This document shows, in pieces, positions 11,640 through 23,040 of a stretch of 64,000 nt of DNA. The notes under the pieces were generated by a model. That model did no database searches and had not been told where the DNA came from. It saw only the letters and a list, made by a program, of their open reading frames with translations. A program made the position numbers and the translations under genes. Origin of the DNA: Schistosoma mansoni (Eukaryota > Platyhelminthes > Trematoda > Strigeidida > Schistosomatidae); the NCBI RefSeq assembly GCF_000237925.1, contig NW_017386103.1:62001-126000 (forward strand), in the 5' to 3' direction. Numbering within the stretch: position 1 is the stretch's first letter; each line of letters starts with the position of its first letter.

Positions 11640-12240
11640 AACTACCGACTATCATTTGGCTTCAATCATTTTCATATTCATATCCATATTATCACATTCT
11701 TTATGATACATTTGATTGGCATAAAGTGAAATGTTGACGATTGAAAAACAGTCATGAATGTGTACGAACGTCATTGGTTTAAAATTTCTTCTATTTATCG
11801 ATTTGGCTCATCAAATGTATATGGCACGATACAATTAATTGTACATATCTTTCTTTTTCACCAACTTCAACTCTAAGCATAACACAAAGACTTGATGACT
11901 TTTTAAGAAGAACATATGATATTTTTGATGGTCATCACATTTAAAATGTACAGTACTAATAAAACACCATTACAGTCTTCAAAATATAGATATGACTGGT
12001 GATTGATGACAGAAAAAAGAAACATTATATATACACCTTGACGACAATCTTTTCTATCATTAAGTGGTTTATAAATTTTGACTTCAAGTAACTCATTTAG
12101 AAAACATACGTTTATGTGGTCGACATTAAGCTACTCCCTTTATAGAAACAATAACGATACTACTCGATTATCCACCAAGTTATTTCTTGACTCGAATCTT
12201 TGGTGATTAATCTTTTGTATTACCACGAATAATGTTACTA
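11640..12240. other. No gene recognised
   Basis: AT-rich sequence with no coding motif. Confidence 0.5.
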
Positions 12241-12400
12241 CCTTTACTACTCGGGGATTTTCCCCGACAATTTTATCTAGCTGTGCCAATGTGGGCACGA
12301 CAACTTGAACCGAGATACATACATGGAACTTATTGGTTGAAAGTTGAGTATCTTAACCATTAAGCTACCTCTCACACAGTTCATCGATAGCATATCATAA
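12240..12400 (-). repeat. Possible tRNA-like SINE / LINE-tail fragment
   Basis: On the minus strand, GAGGTAGCTTAATGGTTAAG resembles an A box and CGGTTCAAGTTGTCGTGCC a B box. The plus-strand text overlaps wording seen in the 3' tail of family R1 (GACAACTTGAACCGA), so parts of both may be present. Confidence 0.35.
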
Positions 12401-12739
12401 ACAAATTGAAATTAAACTCCTTTGTACAACCTGTTTCACATGAAAAGTGATAGACATCTTGTTGTAACGGAATGAAATTTTCGTAACTGTCCTACATAAA
12501 TATATAAGAACTTTCGTCCAAATTAGAGCGAATAGTTCCACAGTATTTGGGCGCCGAGTTGATGTAAGACATTAAATAGGAATAATATATTTGTAAAATC
12601 TCAGCGAATGAATTTGAAGTAAATCCAACGTTTCGCCTGGCAATCTGGTCCAAGCTTTTTCAAAGAAATAAAGTTATCATTTATATTCTGGTTCTTTAAT
12701 CATTAAATACTCATATTATTGTATTTTTGCATACTTCCA

Positions 12740-13310
12740 CTTGTACGCTTTTCCGTGAAACATAAACTGTTGAACCACATGAAAGACTCAGTAGATGTTC
12801 AGTTTAAAGAGATCAACAGACGTGATTCCATAAGGACCGGTCGTGCACAGACAAAATTGCCACACTACGGATCATCGTTGAGCAATCACTTCAATGGAAC
12901 TCGTCACTATACATCAACCTCCTTCAGTATGAGAAAGCATTTGACTGTCTGGATAGGAGAACATTGTGGAACCTTCTTCGACACTATAGTGTACCTGAGG
13001 AAATCGTCAACATCATGCGAAGTTCATACGACGGAGTACAGTGCAAAGTCGTGCATGGAGGATAGCTGACAAAATATTCCAAGTGAGGACCGCCTTTTGC
13101 ATTTCTTCAAGTAGTTGACTGGACTATGAAGACGTTTTTATCTGAGAAGAAGCACGGAATACAATCGACAGCTGCGATGCAACTAGACGACTTGGACTTT
13201 GCAGATGACCTAACCCTTATATCCCATACACACGAGCAAATGCAGGTCAAGATAGCAGTTTTAAACAGACTACTAGTGATCTAACTTGACAATAAGAATG
13301 CCAAAAATTT
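12740..13310 (+). mobile_element. Internal RT fragment of LINE family R2
   Basis: Pieces in different frames read LLNHMKDSVD, DYEKAFD-like text, HGIQSTAAMQLDDLDFADD (catalytic FADD) and SHTHEQMQ, all from the RT of the R2/SR2-type family. Several frame changes and a lost middle part make it non-functional. A minus-strand R1 fragment follows directly. Confidence 0.72.
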
Positions 13311-13319
13311 AAACCCATT

Positions 13320-13865
13320 TTCCTTTTCTTAGTGGACTGAAGAGTTTCGAGACATGTCACCCAAAGTCTAACTATTGGTTACGATAATCTTATAAACTCT
13401 ATACAGCTAGTTTGCATCAACCTATATGTCTCAGCACATTTGTCAGTGATTATAGACTGGTGCCATGTATTGGTTTGGTCCCTTCTATCCTTTTAATCTA
13501 CTCCCATAATAACTATCGTCTTGCATCGAACACACATACATACATATTCTAATTTTCTCGGTCGCTAAAGTTTCACTACCTCATTAGTCGATTTGCTGTC
13601 TTTACCTTGTACCCTATCCCTAACCCAAGCATTCCTTACTCAGTAGTCCCGAAATAAATCAGAGATGATTTAAAAGCACCTATGGTTGAATACTGGTAAC
13701 CTACGAATATTCTCTTTCTAAAGACCACTTCACACCATCATAAGGTAAGCCGAGCGAACTGCTGCACAGCAAACTCGTCCTTTAATTAGTTAGCAGACAG
13801 ATATCTGAGATGGTAGAAAAGATTTGTTGCTCAGGTGGATGATTTTGATGGTTTTGTTCCCTAAA
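13320..13865 (-). mobile_element. Old fragment of LINE family R1
   Basis: It aligns by eye with 15,060-15,560, including GACATGTCACCCAAAGTCTA, CTGGTGCCATGTATTGGTTT and GCGAACTGCTGCACAGCAA. It is clearly more diverged than the other R1 copies and lacks the TGAC tail. Confidence 0.65.
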
Positions 13866-13869
13866 CTGG

Positions 13870-14265
13870 ATGGTTTGGTCGTGGGGCTTTCATCGTTATT
13901 ATAAACGACGTCATCAGCACAAACATCAGGTAGAAGTGAAGTATTCGCATTTCTCCACATATGACTCACAGCTTGTCCTGTAGACCTCAGTAATGATTGG
14001 TTATTGTTGATATTTAACCTATTATTGTTTATTTTTTTATTTTGATTGTGTTATGCTCCTATGAGGATAATGAATGGTAAGTGTGGGATCTATTTATGAA
14101 CCAATACTATGCATATATTTTTTATTGTATAATTGCTAAATAACTAAGATACTCATATTCATGTCCCCCTTATTATGAGCTTTATTTTAACTTATGAACT
14201 ATTTTCATACGATTTACATTTCTTGAATTATGCCCTGTCTATCACTTACTATCTCCCCTATTAAC
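13870..14265. other. No gene recognised
   Basis: AT-rich sequence. No feature can be supported. Confidence 0.45.
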
Positions 14266-14267
14266 AG

Positions 14268-14550
14268 CCACATCTGGCTGAATCTTGTACAAATGTTTCT
14301 TTTTTTATGGTACGATGAGGTCTGTTTGATTGGTATATAAACTCAGCATGTTTGAAATATAATGATTCATACCGCAGAGGCTGAGATTAGTGTTCTGGAC
14401 TTAACTGGCTGGGTTAGGCAGAAAGCAGGACCGACAAGTGCTTCAAACTGCTCTTACGGTTTTCCGTGTATCATTAGTCTGATCGATAAATCGCTGATCT
14501 CTGATTGGCGGACTTATCACATTATACATTAACAGGACATTCACTCGGCC
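14268..14550 (+). repeat. Family B repeat, copy 2
   Basis: It has the same ordered blocks as at 7.9 kb: ATGGTACGATGAGGTCTG, a TATA-like TGGTATATAAACTC, GATTCATACCGC, CTGGACTTAACTGGCTGG, then CTGATTGGCGGA. It lies just upstream of a Penelope-like C-terminal fragment, which may belong to the same element. Confidence 0.58.
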
Positions 14551-14639
14551 ACAAGTTATAACAGATTGTATCTCCTATTGATTTGATTCTTGGTCTTATA
14601 TTTGTCCATAATTTTTCTAATTGGTTGATAACTTTTTTA

Positions 14640-14812
14640 GATAAAATAAATTGATCCGGCTGTGAAAAACAATACATCGGACGAAGCGGACACCCTCTTC
14701 ATCTTCGCCTACACGAATATCAATTAGAAACCAAACACCATGAAATTCCCACGCTCATATCAATGCATGTGGACAACTGTGGACACACATTCGACTGAAA
14801 AAATGTTGTCAG
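14640..14812 (+). mobile_element. Fragment of Penelope-like GIY-YIG endonuclease end
   Basis: The plus-strand translation includes CEKQYIGRSGHPLHLRLHEY and then ETKHHEIPTLISMHVDNCGH, the pattern of a GIY-YIG domain (..YIG..RPL..R..EH) at the end of Penelope-like RTs. It stops where a minus-strand R1 LINE begins. Assignment rests on this short stretch only. Confidence 0.5.
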
Positions 14813-16235
14813 TCAGGTACAACGTAGGACCAGGCACACATGCATCGATCCAAGTTGCCACACCTCATTAGCACAACAAGATGAACACCGGATTCATAGA
14901 AGTAGTTACTTCAATGGTAGGAATATACAAAAGAAAGATTGCATATAAGGATATAATACAGGAAGAAAAAATTAGTTCGTAGAAGGAAAGGTATAAAGCC
15001 ATTTTAATCTCACGGCATGAGGGAAGACAGATAGTGTATAAACCCACACCACTAAGATCGATTCTGAGCCATGTCACCCACAGTCTTTAACCATTGGTTA
15101 CAATAGCCACGCGAACCCAAACCAAGTAGACTGCATCTACCAACATGTCTCAGACAAGGAGTTAGTGACTTTATGGACTGGTACCATGTCTTGGTTTGGC
15201 CACCCCTAACTCTCTTCCATCCGTTTCCAACACTAATCAACATTGCGCGTCAAGGTTATCAGTATTCAGGCATACGTAATACGTGGCCCAACCATCTCAG
15301 TCGATGAAGATTCATGACTTCTTCAACCGATTTACCATCATTCCCTAATACCCTGTGTCTAACTTCACCATTACTTACCCGGTGATACCAGCAGATGCGA
15401 GCGATATTTCTAAGGCATCTGTGGTCAAATACTAGTACCTTACGAGTACCTCCTACTCTTAATGGCCATGTTTCACAGCCGTAAGGTAGAACAGAGCGAA
15501 CTGCTGCGCAGTATACTCGTCCCTTATTTGATAGACGGATATCTCGTCTACGCCATAGGTGACGTAAGTTGGCAAAAGCCAAACGAGCTTTTTGAATCCG
15601 TGCTGAGATTTCGTCAGACACCAACCCATCATGGCTGATCAGACTTCCAAGATAAGTGAAGTTGTCGACAGGTTCGACTACCTCACTCCCTATCCTTAGT
15701 TCAGGTGTTGACGCAGGCCAGTCCTGGAGTAACAATTTACATTTAGATGGGGAGAAACGCATCCCAAACATCCTGGCATTATCACTCAGTGCTAGCAGAA
15801 GATTCTGCATTTTGTCAGCGTCTTCACCAAACAGGACTATGTCATCTGCATATTCTAAGTCGATAAGTGGACCTCCTGGTAGGAGATCGATTCCTGAGAA
15901 TCCAGTCAACGAGTGTTATTTCTAGCAGTAGGTCTATGATGAAGTTAAATAAAAATGGGGATAGTTGACAACCTTGTTAGACACCACTTGAAGTTGTTTA
16001 ATCAGATAACAGTTCGCCATAAGCTCTCACTCGACTGGTAGTGTTCGAGTAAAGAGCCTTAACAAGGTTTATGTACTTCTCAGGTACACCTTTCAATGAC
16101 AGACACTGCCACAGAGCCTCTCAGTCTACATAGTCAAATGCTGCTTTTAAGTCAAGAAAAACTATCATTGTCGGACCGCGATAAGCATGCCTGAGTTATA
16201 AAACCTCACGAATAGTGAGGTGAAGATCGACAAGT
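14813..16235 (-). mobile_element. LINE family R1, 5'-truncated copy (about 1.4 kb)
   Basis: The 3' end with GTCAGTCAGG (TGAC tail on the minus strand) is at 14,810. The minus-strand reading is open for 216 codons (15,909-15,259) with [42 protein letters not shown] and [18 protein letters not shown]. The remaining C-terminus ([12 protein letters not shown]) follows in another frame at 15,243-15,052. Upstream RT sequence to about 16,190 is interrupted. The 5' truncation is near 16,235. Confidence 0.87.
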
Positions 16236-16239
16236 ACAA

Positions 16240-17575
16240 CAAATCAATTGACCACTGCTAAACTGAGTCAGAACGCAAACAGGCCCTTGAGACACGATAC
16301 ATAATTCTCAGTTATATATTTAGCAACAAATAATGTGTGACTAACCATAAAACTCAATTAACAGTCCCGAAGATTCCAGCGACAACATATGCCATGTTAT
16401 AATTTAATCGTGTTAAATTATATAGTGCTATGAGCTTCAGAGAACTCGGATTTAATATACAGAAAGAAACATCGATTGCGACAAACGTACAAGCTACTCT
16501 AACCATCTACATTCCAAGTGAGTTGAGAAGTCGATTTCAGTAAAACCCTAAAACTCATTAACCAGTGAATCTTACAAATAACTATTTTCAGTTAAGAAAC
16601 TCGAAACTATTTCCCAGTAAATCCACTTAACTCTGTGTAATGATTAGCCAAAAATCCGTTACATATAACAAACCCATATCACTAACCAGCAAAAAATTAA
16701 CAACTGATATACATAACCAGGAAGCGACCAGTGTTTGACTAGAAGGCTAAAAAAGCCTACAAGTGATCATGTTTTAAAACAAGCACCGTCGAGTACTACA
16801 TAAATGACACCTGAAGATTAAGACCAACCTTTCGCGAAGACCAGGTCACACTATCTACATTCATAAACTCGCGAAAATCCTCAGGGACAATCTTCAACCT
16901 TTCAATATTTAAAAAACATTTCAAACTTGCTTGGGCAAAATGAGCGTTTTTTAACTTCAGTATGCACGTACTTAGGAGAAGACCACTCTTTTCTACGAGA
17001 ATGTATGATTTTTATGATATTTTAAGAAAACTATGGGAGTGTTCTACCCATCCGTTTCTTTGTTCTTGAATCTCAGTGATTGTCTTGTCATCTTTGTTCT
17101 TGGTTGGTCTCTCTGGTTTACTATATTAACCCTGTCAGCTTCTTCTTTGTGTCATATAGTGGCTTGATATTTGCTTCTCTTACATCCTTTTCCTCTGTCA
17201 CTGGTAGGTTTTCCACGGATTTCTACTTGTCAGCTTTGATGCTCCTCTTCATTCGCTCGTTTACTTTTATATATTCAGCTTATGCCTATACTTTCTCTGT
17301 TCTCGTTCGGCTGTTGTTAATTGGTGTGTTCTCGTTCACCAGCGGTGTTCGTATAAACTAATGATTCTTTTGTATTCTATGTAAGCCCGATATCGAATTC
17401 TAAATACAATACTTTCGCTTGTGCTCGCCAAGTTGTTTAGTTTTGATTGCACTATTTTGGGGAATCCTATTTGTACAATAATTCGAATACTTCAAATCAC
17501 TACACATTACAGGAAAACAATGTGCCAATAGACGCATGTACACTACAAAATATGACGTGTGTGTCAGTGTTGACT
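16240..17575. other. No gene recognised
   Basis: AT-rich at first, then a T/C-rich stretch at 17,080-17,361 that is open for 93 codons with hydrophobic, low-complexity content. No domain is recognised. Confidence 0.45.
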
Positions 17576-17577
17576 AA

Positions 17578-17912
17578 TATGTACTGTGACTATTAGCACA
17601 GCGAATTATAACGTAACTTATTCGCCAATCGGAATATGACGTAAACAATCATAGCACCATGTCAGACCAATAATATGTCGACCGGTATGAACGGCTCAGA
17701 GTCCTTATTGGTCCTCTTTCCTCCTAGCCCTACCAGTTGAGTCCAGACCACCGATACCAGCTTCCGCTTTATATGAATAAGTTATTTCAAACATACCTGA
17801 TTTATATAAAGGTCAAGCAGACCATATCACACCATAAAAAAGGAAACAACATTTATGCGAGATCAAGCCCAAATTTGACCGTGATTGTGGGAGACTGTAA
17901 ATAATAAACTGG
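17578..17912 (-). repeat. Family B repeat, copy 3 (inverted)
   Basis: The minus-strand reading matches copies 1 and 2: TTTTTTATGGTGTGATATGG, a TATA-like CTTTATATAAATC, TTCATATAAAGC, GTCTGGACTCAACTGG, GACCAATAAGGACTC and CCGATTGGCG. It is the clearest copy of the three. Confidence 0.58.
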
Positions 17913-17914
17913 GT

Positions 17915-19050
17915 ATCACTTAGGAATAGTAAATCTCATAATAATATTCTATAAGTCAAAATAAAGCTGATAATGTGGGAAGTATGAATGTACATAGTCC
18001 AGTTACTTAGGAATTATACAATGAGAATATGTGTATAGTATTAGTCCATAAATAGATCCCAACAGCTACCATTCATTATGCTCATTGGGATATAACAATA
18101 TTTTAGTGTACAGACTAATGTATATGTAGTTAATCACTATAAAAAACTAGGAGGAAATCAGTTATAACGGCTTTCAATGCAAATGAAGATAATTCGCAAA
18201 TTTCTCGGTATTTTCGCAACAGAAAAAGCTATTCAAATAATGAGTGAGAAACAATAAAAAATTCACTTATAATTGTGAGAAAAATAGAAAACATAATCGG
18301 ACGGATAAACGTGTAAAATTTAACTTATTATATGCACCTTGTGTGGAAGAAGAAAAAAGCCAGTGCTGTCAGTAATGCGAATGGGTTGAGTACTTTCTCT
18401 GTTTTATTTTTTGAGTATTTTTTAAAATTGTCCTTGAAGATACGACTGGTCTTGAAGTTTTGCAACTCTAAACCAGTAACACTTTCTATGTTCGAAGCGT
18501 TCATCAACCAGTTGAAATCAGAAGTCGGACGAGAAGAGGTAGGAAAGTGTAAGATCATCTTTGTTGGTGGTCTATGTCGAAATGATTGGGGGCCTACTAT
18601 AGTTAAACGAGAATGGTGACGAACCAACTAACGCTGAAGTCACACCTCGCGACCGGCCCTTACGTGGTTTGAACCATCGACACATCAAAGGATCATGGAC
18701 GCTATGGAGACTGTACAACACAAAGGACGTTATTACAAGAATATATTAGTTAAGGTACAACCACGGAAGTACAGAAGTGGAAGAACAACGACTGCCTCGT
18801 GGGCCAGTCCATGGCATATAATTTTATTGATGCGCGTTGACTATCCTTGACCTTGACAGGGATCGATGATCTGTTCGATATTCAGTGACATATCACCGAC
18901 CCCACAAAAGATATATTTGATACGTTATCAATATATCGAGAAGCGTTTACTCTGATCTGGCTAGCGAACGTAGGAGCTGTGTCCCCAGCTGGATGGTAAC
19001 GTGATCTGGTACGGATGCATGACCAGAAGCCTTCAGTTAAACAAGTCCAC
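17915..19050. other. No gene recognised; open 95-codon stretch at 18,332-18,619 (+)
   Basis: The open stretch has no domain I recognise and overlaps an equally long minus-strand reading. From 18,620 to 19,030 the sequence is GC-richer and may be mobile-element untranslated sequence, but no second copy occurs here. Confidence 0.4.
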
Positions 19051-19766
19051 TTAAAACAATGTAGTCAGCATCCAATGTCGAACACTTGGAAAGCTATTGA
19101 TTTTCGGGAATTATTTACAGCTGCATCCTCATGATGAACATGGCGTGTAGGCTTTTAAATCCCCTGTCTGAACTTATTGAGCATGTATGATTATTACTTG
19201 ACTTTGCGTAGTTTGCTAGTTACGTGGTAATGAACTTTTCCTGATAGTAGGTTCGAAGTGTTGAGTACTTGATGGTTACTTAATATCGTACATTCGCGCC
19301 TTCCGGACTTAGCTCACATTTTCTGTCTTATTTTTCTTTATTTTAAACTCTGCATAGTACTTTAAAAATCAACATAACTACAAACTAAGTGCGAATTACC
19401 ACAATTCAAGATAACTGGGGAGTTGAACTTTAACTACAGTGCGAAAAATAATCGACTCTTAGAATGTCCTTGAGGGATTTTTGATATATTTGCGCGCGCT
19501 ATTTAAAAAGGACAGTGGTATTTTTCCTTGTTGAGTAAATTCTATTGTTTTGATCGTTATTAACGTATCAAGACTACTGTTTTATACTTTGATTGAATTT
19601 CTTACAGTTAAAGTATTCTATTAGAGTATCGTTTTTGGTATCCTAAATAGTTTTATCGTCGGTACTCCAGAGTACCTTTGTTTTTCTATTGTGTCTGTTA
19701 GTACTTTGGTCATAACTATTTATAGTTTTTTCTACTTGTAGTCAACACTCACTTTCGCATCCTAAA

Positions 19767-20893
19767 ATGACTGGAAGATGCAACAAAAGCATTTGCCACC
19801 ACCCAGGATGTCGATATCCTGTTGATGCATGCAGTGCGATGAGTGCAAAGGTTGGTCCAAAAAATTGAGTCCAAAAAATGCCGACCCACACTCTACAAAG
19901 GAGGAAGAACATCCTCCAAAGAGGTCTGTCACAACCAGAAACTGGCGCAAAAAAGTCTCTTCTGTCCCTCGTATCAAAAATGGTACCCAGAAGGGAACTT
20001 CCGGAAGCCGAAACCGCAAGGCTCGATCGGTTTCCAGCGCGAAAGATGTCGACACACAGATTGACACAAGGCAGGCCCAAGTGAGTCCAAAAAATGCCGA
20101 CCCACACTCTACAAAGGAGGAAGAACATCCTCCAAAGAGGTCTGTCACAACCAGAAACTCGCGCAAAAAAGTCTCTTCTATCCCTCGCATCAAAAATGGT
20201 GCCCAGAAGGGAACTTCCGGAAACCGAAACCGCAAGGCTCGATCGGTTTCCAGCGCGAAAGATGACCCAATCTCCCACGTCGTCCTGAACTTTCCGGAAT
20301 CCCACAGTACGCCTGACGCGACTGTGGTTACCACTCCTAAGAACGTTGGCGATTGGGTACGGGTCGTAAGAAAAAAACGTCAAAATGACGTAAAAGGAAA
20401 TCATACCCCCACCAAAAGGGTCGACAAGCCGAGGTCTGATCACAGCGACAGATCAGTCATTCTCCATAGAGTCAAGGAGAGTGACAGCTTAGAACCGAAA
20501 GCTCGTTTTGAGCATGACGTTGTGTTGATAAAACAACTACTCAACCAAGTTATGCCCAAAAACATCCCCGGAGCCACCTTGCTAAAGGTGTATAGACTAG
20601 GAAATCTAGCGCATCTGAAACCAAATCAGTCTAGACTACTCAAAGTCGTTTTCAAATCCCTAAACGAACGCGACTTAATCTTAGAAAATGGACACAAATT
20701 AAAGGGTTCAGGAGTTTTTCTCCGTAAGGACTTACCGTTGGCGGACCGTGTTAAAAGACGGGAAGCCGAAAAGGAACTACAGCTCAGATTAGACGCTGGC
20801 GAAAAAGACCTGAAAATTGTAAATTTTCGGGTTGTGAGGCTTCGACAGAGGATGATGCCGAAGCCACTCTGGGTGAAGCACGAGGCCATCTAA
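19767..20893 (+). pseudogene. CR1-clade LINE ORF1 (nucleic-acid-binding protein), damaged at the N-terminus
   Basis: The first ATG (19,767) opens MTGRCNKSICHHPGCRYPVD, a Cys/His-rich start, and stops after about 33 codons. A second frame then runs 354 codons to 20,893, starting MQCDECKGW. The two look like halves of one zinc-finger (PHD-like) region split by a frame change. A basic block around PKNADPHSTKEEEHPPKR is present twice, because about 216 bp (near 19,870-20,080 and 20,086-20,265) are tandemly duplicated. The C-terminal half (SDSLEPKARFEHDVVLIKQL..) has an esterase-less, RRM-like pattern. CR1 ORF1 proteins bind element RNA. Confidence 0.75.
19870..20270 (+). repeat. Tandem duplication inside CR1 ORF1
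   Basis: Two consecutive units of about 216 bp start at AGTCCAAAAAATGCCGACCC (near 19,867 and 20,083). They differ at only a few positions, for example AACTGGCGC versus AACTCGCGC. The reading frame continues through both. Confidence 0.88.
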
Positions 20894-22990
20894 ATAGGCT
20901 TCGGATCTGTTATACCAACGCCCGGAGCTTACTAAATAAGCTACCGGGACTAGGTGTACAGATTGACTCAACTAGGCCAGACATAATCGCAGTCACAGAA
21001 ACATGGCTGACGCCGTCTATAGATAGTAGGGAACTTGATTTCGAGGGTTTTACATTAGTAAGGGCCGATAGAACACAAACGCGTAAAGGAGGGGGAGTAG
21101 CTCTATTCATTAGGAATGCTATTCCATTCACCATTATCGACAGTGTATCCCATGAGAGTGGGACGTATGAATTAGTTTGCTGCCGCCTGAAATGCAGGGG
21201 ACAAGAGTTGCTACTTAGTTTGATCTATCGCAGTCCAAGCTGTGAGGCAAACGAGGTCCTGCTAAGCAGTCTCAACACTTTATCACGAAGTGATCGATGT
21301 CTAATCCTAGGGGACTTTAATGCACCCATGGTGGACTGGGGAAATCTGCGGACTGAATCGTCAGCAAATTCCTTCGAACAGGAACTAGTTGATGCGGTAA
21401 TCACATGTGCCCTAGTGCAACACGTGAAGGAAGCAACTAGGTACGACCCGGGTTCTGCATCATCCTTACTAGATCTTATATTGACTCATTATGAGGATGA
21501 TGTTGCAAACCTGGATTACATGCCACCCCTAGGCAAAAGTGATCATGCAGTTTTAAGCTTTGACTTCCATATAACTGTCGATCACGAGTACGCTTCAGCT
21601 CAATCCAGACCTAACGTCTGGAAAGCAAACATACCAGACATCATGAAATCAGCATCATCAGTAGATTGGAAAATAGACCCAGAGTCATCAATCGAAACGG
21701 CTTGGGACTTATTCCGGAATTTATACTTAAAAGTTACCGCCCCCCACATCCCTTGGACTACACCTAAGAGAACGAGAAACTCCCCACCGTGGTTCAGTAG
21801 GGAGGTTCGCATCCTTCTCCGTAAAAGAAGGAAAATGTGGGACAGACGAGGCAAAATCTCAGTATCAAAAGGCTCGAAATACCTGTGCCTCAACCCTCCG
21901 TAAGGCCAGAAAGCTATACGAAGAGAAAATCGTTAGGGAATCCATAGAATGCCCTAAACGCTCGTATTCGTATATAAACCAAAGGACAAAAAGAAGAAGA
22001 AATGTTCCTTCACTATGGGGAGACAGTACTGCCACATCACTAGTGGAGGACGACTTTGGCAAAGCTCAAGTATTCTCTAAATACTTTAGCGATGTATACA
22101 CCATAGAAACACCCTTCTCACCAGTCCATGAAAATCCCCCCACACAAGCACTGGACAGCGTAACCATTAAAGAACTCGATGTCTTTGGTCTGCTAGTTAA
22201 GCTTGACATAGGTAAATCCACTGGACCCGATGAACTGCATCCTAGGTTACTAAAGGAATTAGCTAACTTTGTTGCGAACCCTTTAAGTGTATGTTTTAAT
22301 CTATCCGTAACCCAGGGTCGTCTACCAAAAGACTGGAAGAACGCCATAGTAAGTCCAGTCTTCAAAACAGGTACAAAACATAAGCCTGAGAATTACCGAC
22401 CAATTAGCCTAACTAGTGTGGTTGTTAAAATCTTAGAAAAGATTATTCGGGAGGAACTGTTAAAGTATCTCGATGAAAACCGGATCCTCTCTGAAAAGCA
22501 GCATGGTTTTAGAACAGGTTACTCTTGTCTCACAAACTTATTAGTCGCTCGTGAAAGCTGGTGCGCTCTTAAGGACCAAAAATTACCTATAGACGTAGCT
22601 TACATCGATTTCACCAAAGCTTTCGACAAAGTTCCGCACAACCGGCTGTTTTATAAGCTAAGGGATGTCGGGATTGGAGGCAATCTATTGATGTGGATAA
22701 AAGACTTCCTATTTGGGCGTCAACAAAGAGTAAGGGTGAACTCCAAGTTGTCTAGCTGGGAAACTGTTCTTAGTGGAGTCCCCCAGGGTACAGTTTTGGG
22801 GCCAGTGTTATTCCTCCTGTACGTAAATGATCTCCCTCGTCTACTATCGTCATCGGTCTTACTCTATGCTGATGATGTCAAGATATGGAGAGCGATACAA
22901 AGCAAGGGCGATAGCTTAGAACTTCAAAATGACCTGGAACACAGGCCATCAAGCCTCCTGTCCTTTCCAAAGTGAAACTGAAACTGATAT
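20894..22990 (+). pseudogene. CR1-clade LINE ORF2: endonuclease and reverse transcriptase
   Basis: From 20,900 an APE endonuclease can be read (YTNARSLLNKLPGL, AVTETWLTPSID, YRSPS, LILGDFNAPMVDW, KSDHAVLSF); the last three signatures lie in the 231-codon frame 21,208-21,903. A frame change near 21,860-21,900 is followed by the RT in 22,043-22,975 (FKTGTKHKPENYRPISLTS, QHGFRTGYSCLTNLL, YIDFTKAFDKVPHN, LSGVPQGTVLGPVLFLLYV, LLYADDVKIW). The RT ends abruptly after the YADD motif, and the thumb and usual C-terminus are absent, probably through internal deletion. Confidence 0.88.
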
Positions 22991-23040
22991 ATGGTCTTGT
23001 TCGACTGTCAGCTCCTGGTTTTGGTCTTAAGATTTTTTAA

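Larger units (their letters stand above)
19300..23040 (+). mobile_element. CR1-clade non-LTR retrotransposon
   Basis: This is one unit of probable 5' UTR (before 19,767), ORF1 and ORF2 in canonical order. Both borders are uncertain: I see no target duplication, and the 3' side continues into unassigned sequence after the RT breaks off at about 22,955. The long open frames show it is not old, but at least two frame breaks and a deletion make it inactive. Confidence 0.75.

Noticed and set aside
17080-17361. Hydrophobic 93-codon reading as a membrane protein
   Set aside because: T/C-rich low-complexity DNA gives hydrophobic codons by composition; no splice sites or homologous pattern.
19742-20443. 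233- and 190-codon minus-strand readings over CR1 ORF1
   Set aside because: They mirror the duplicated ORF1 in antisense, and the repeat inside them is the same tandem duplication.
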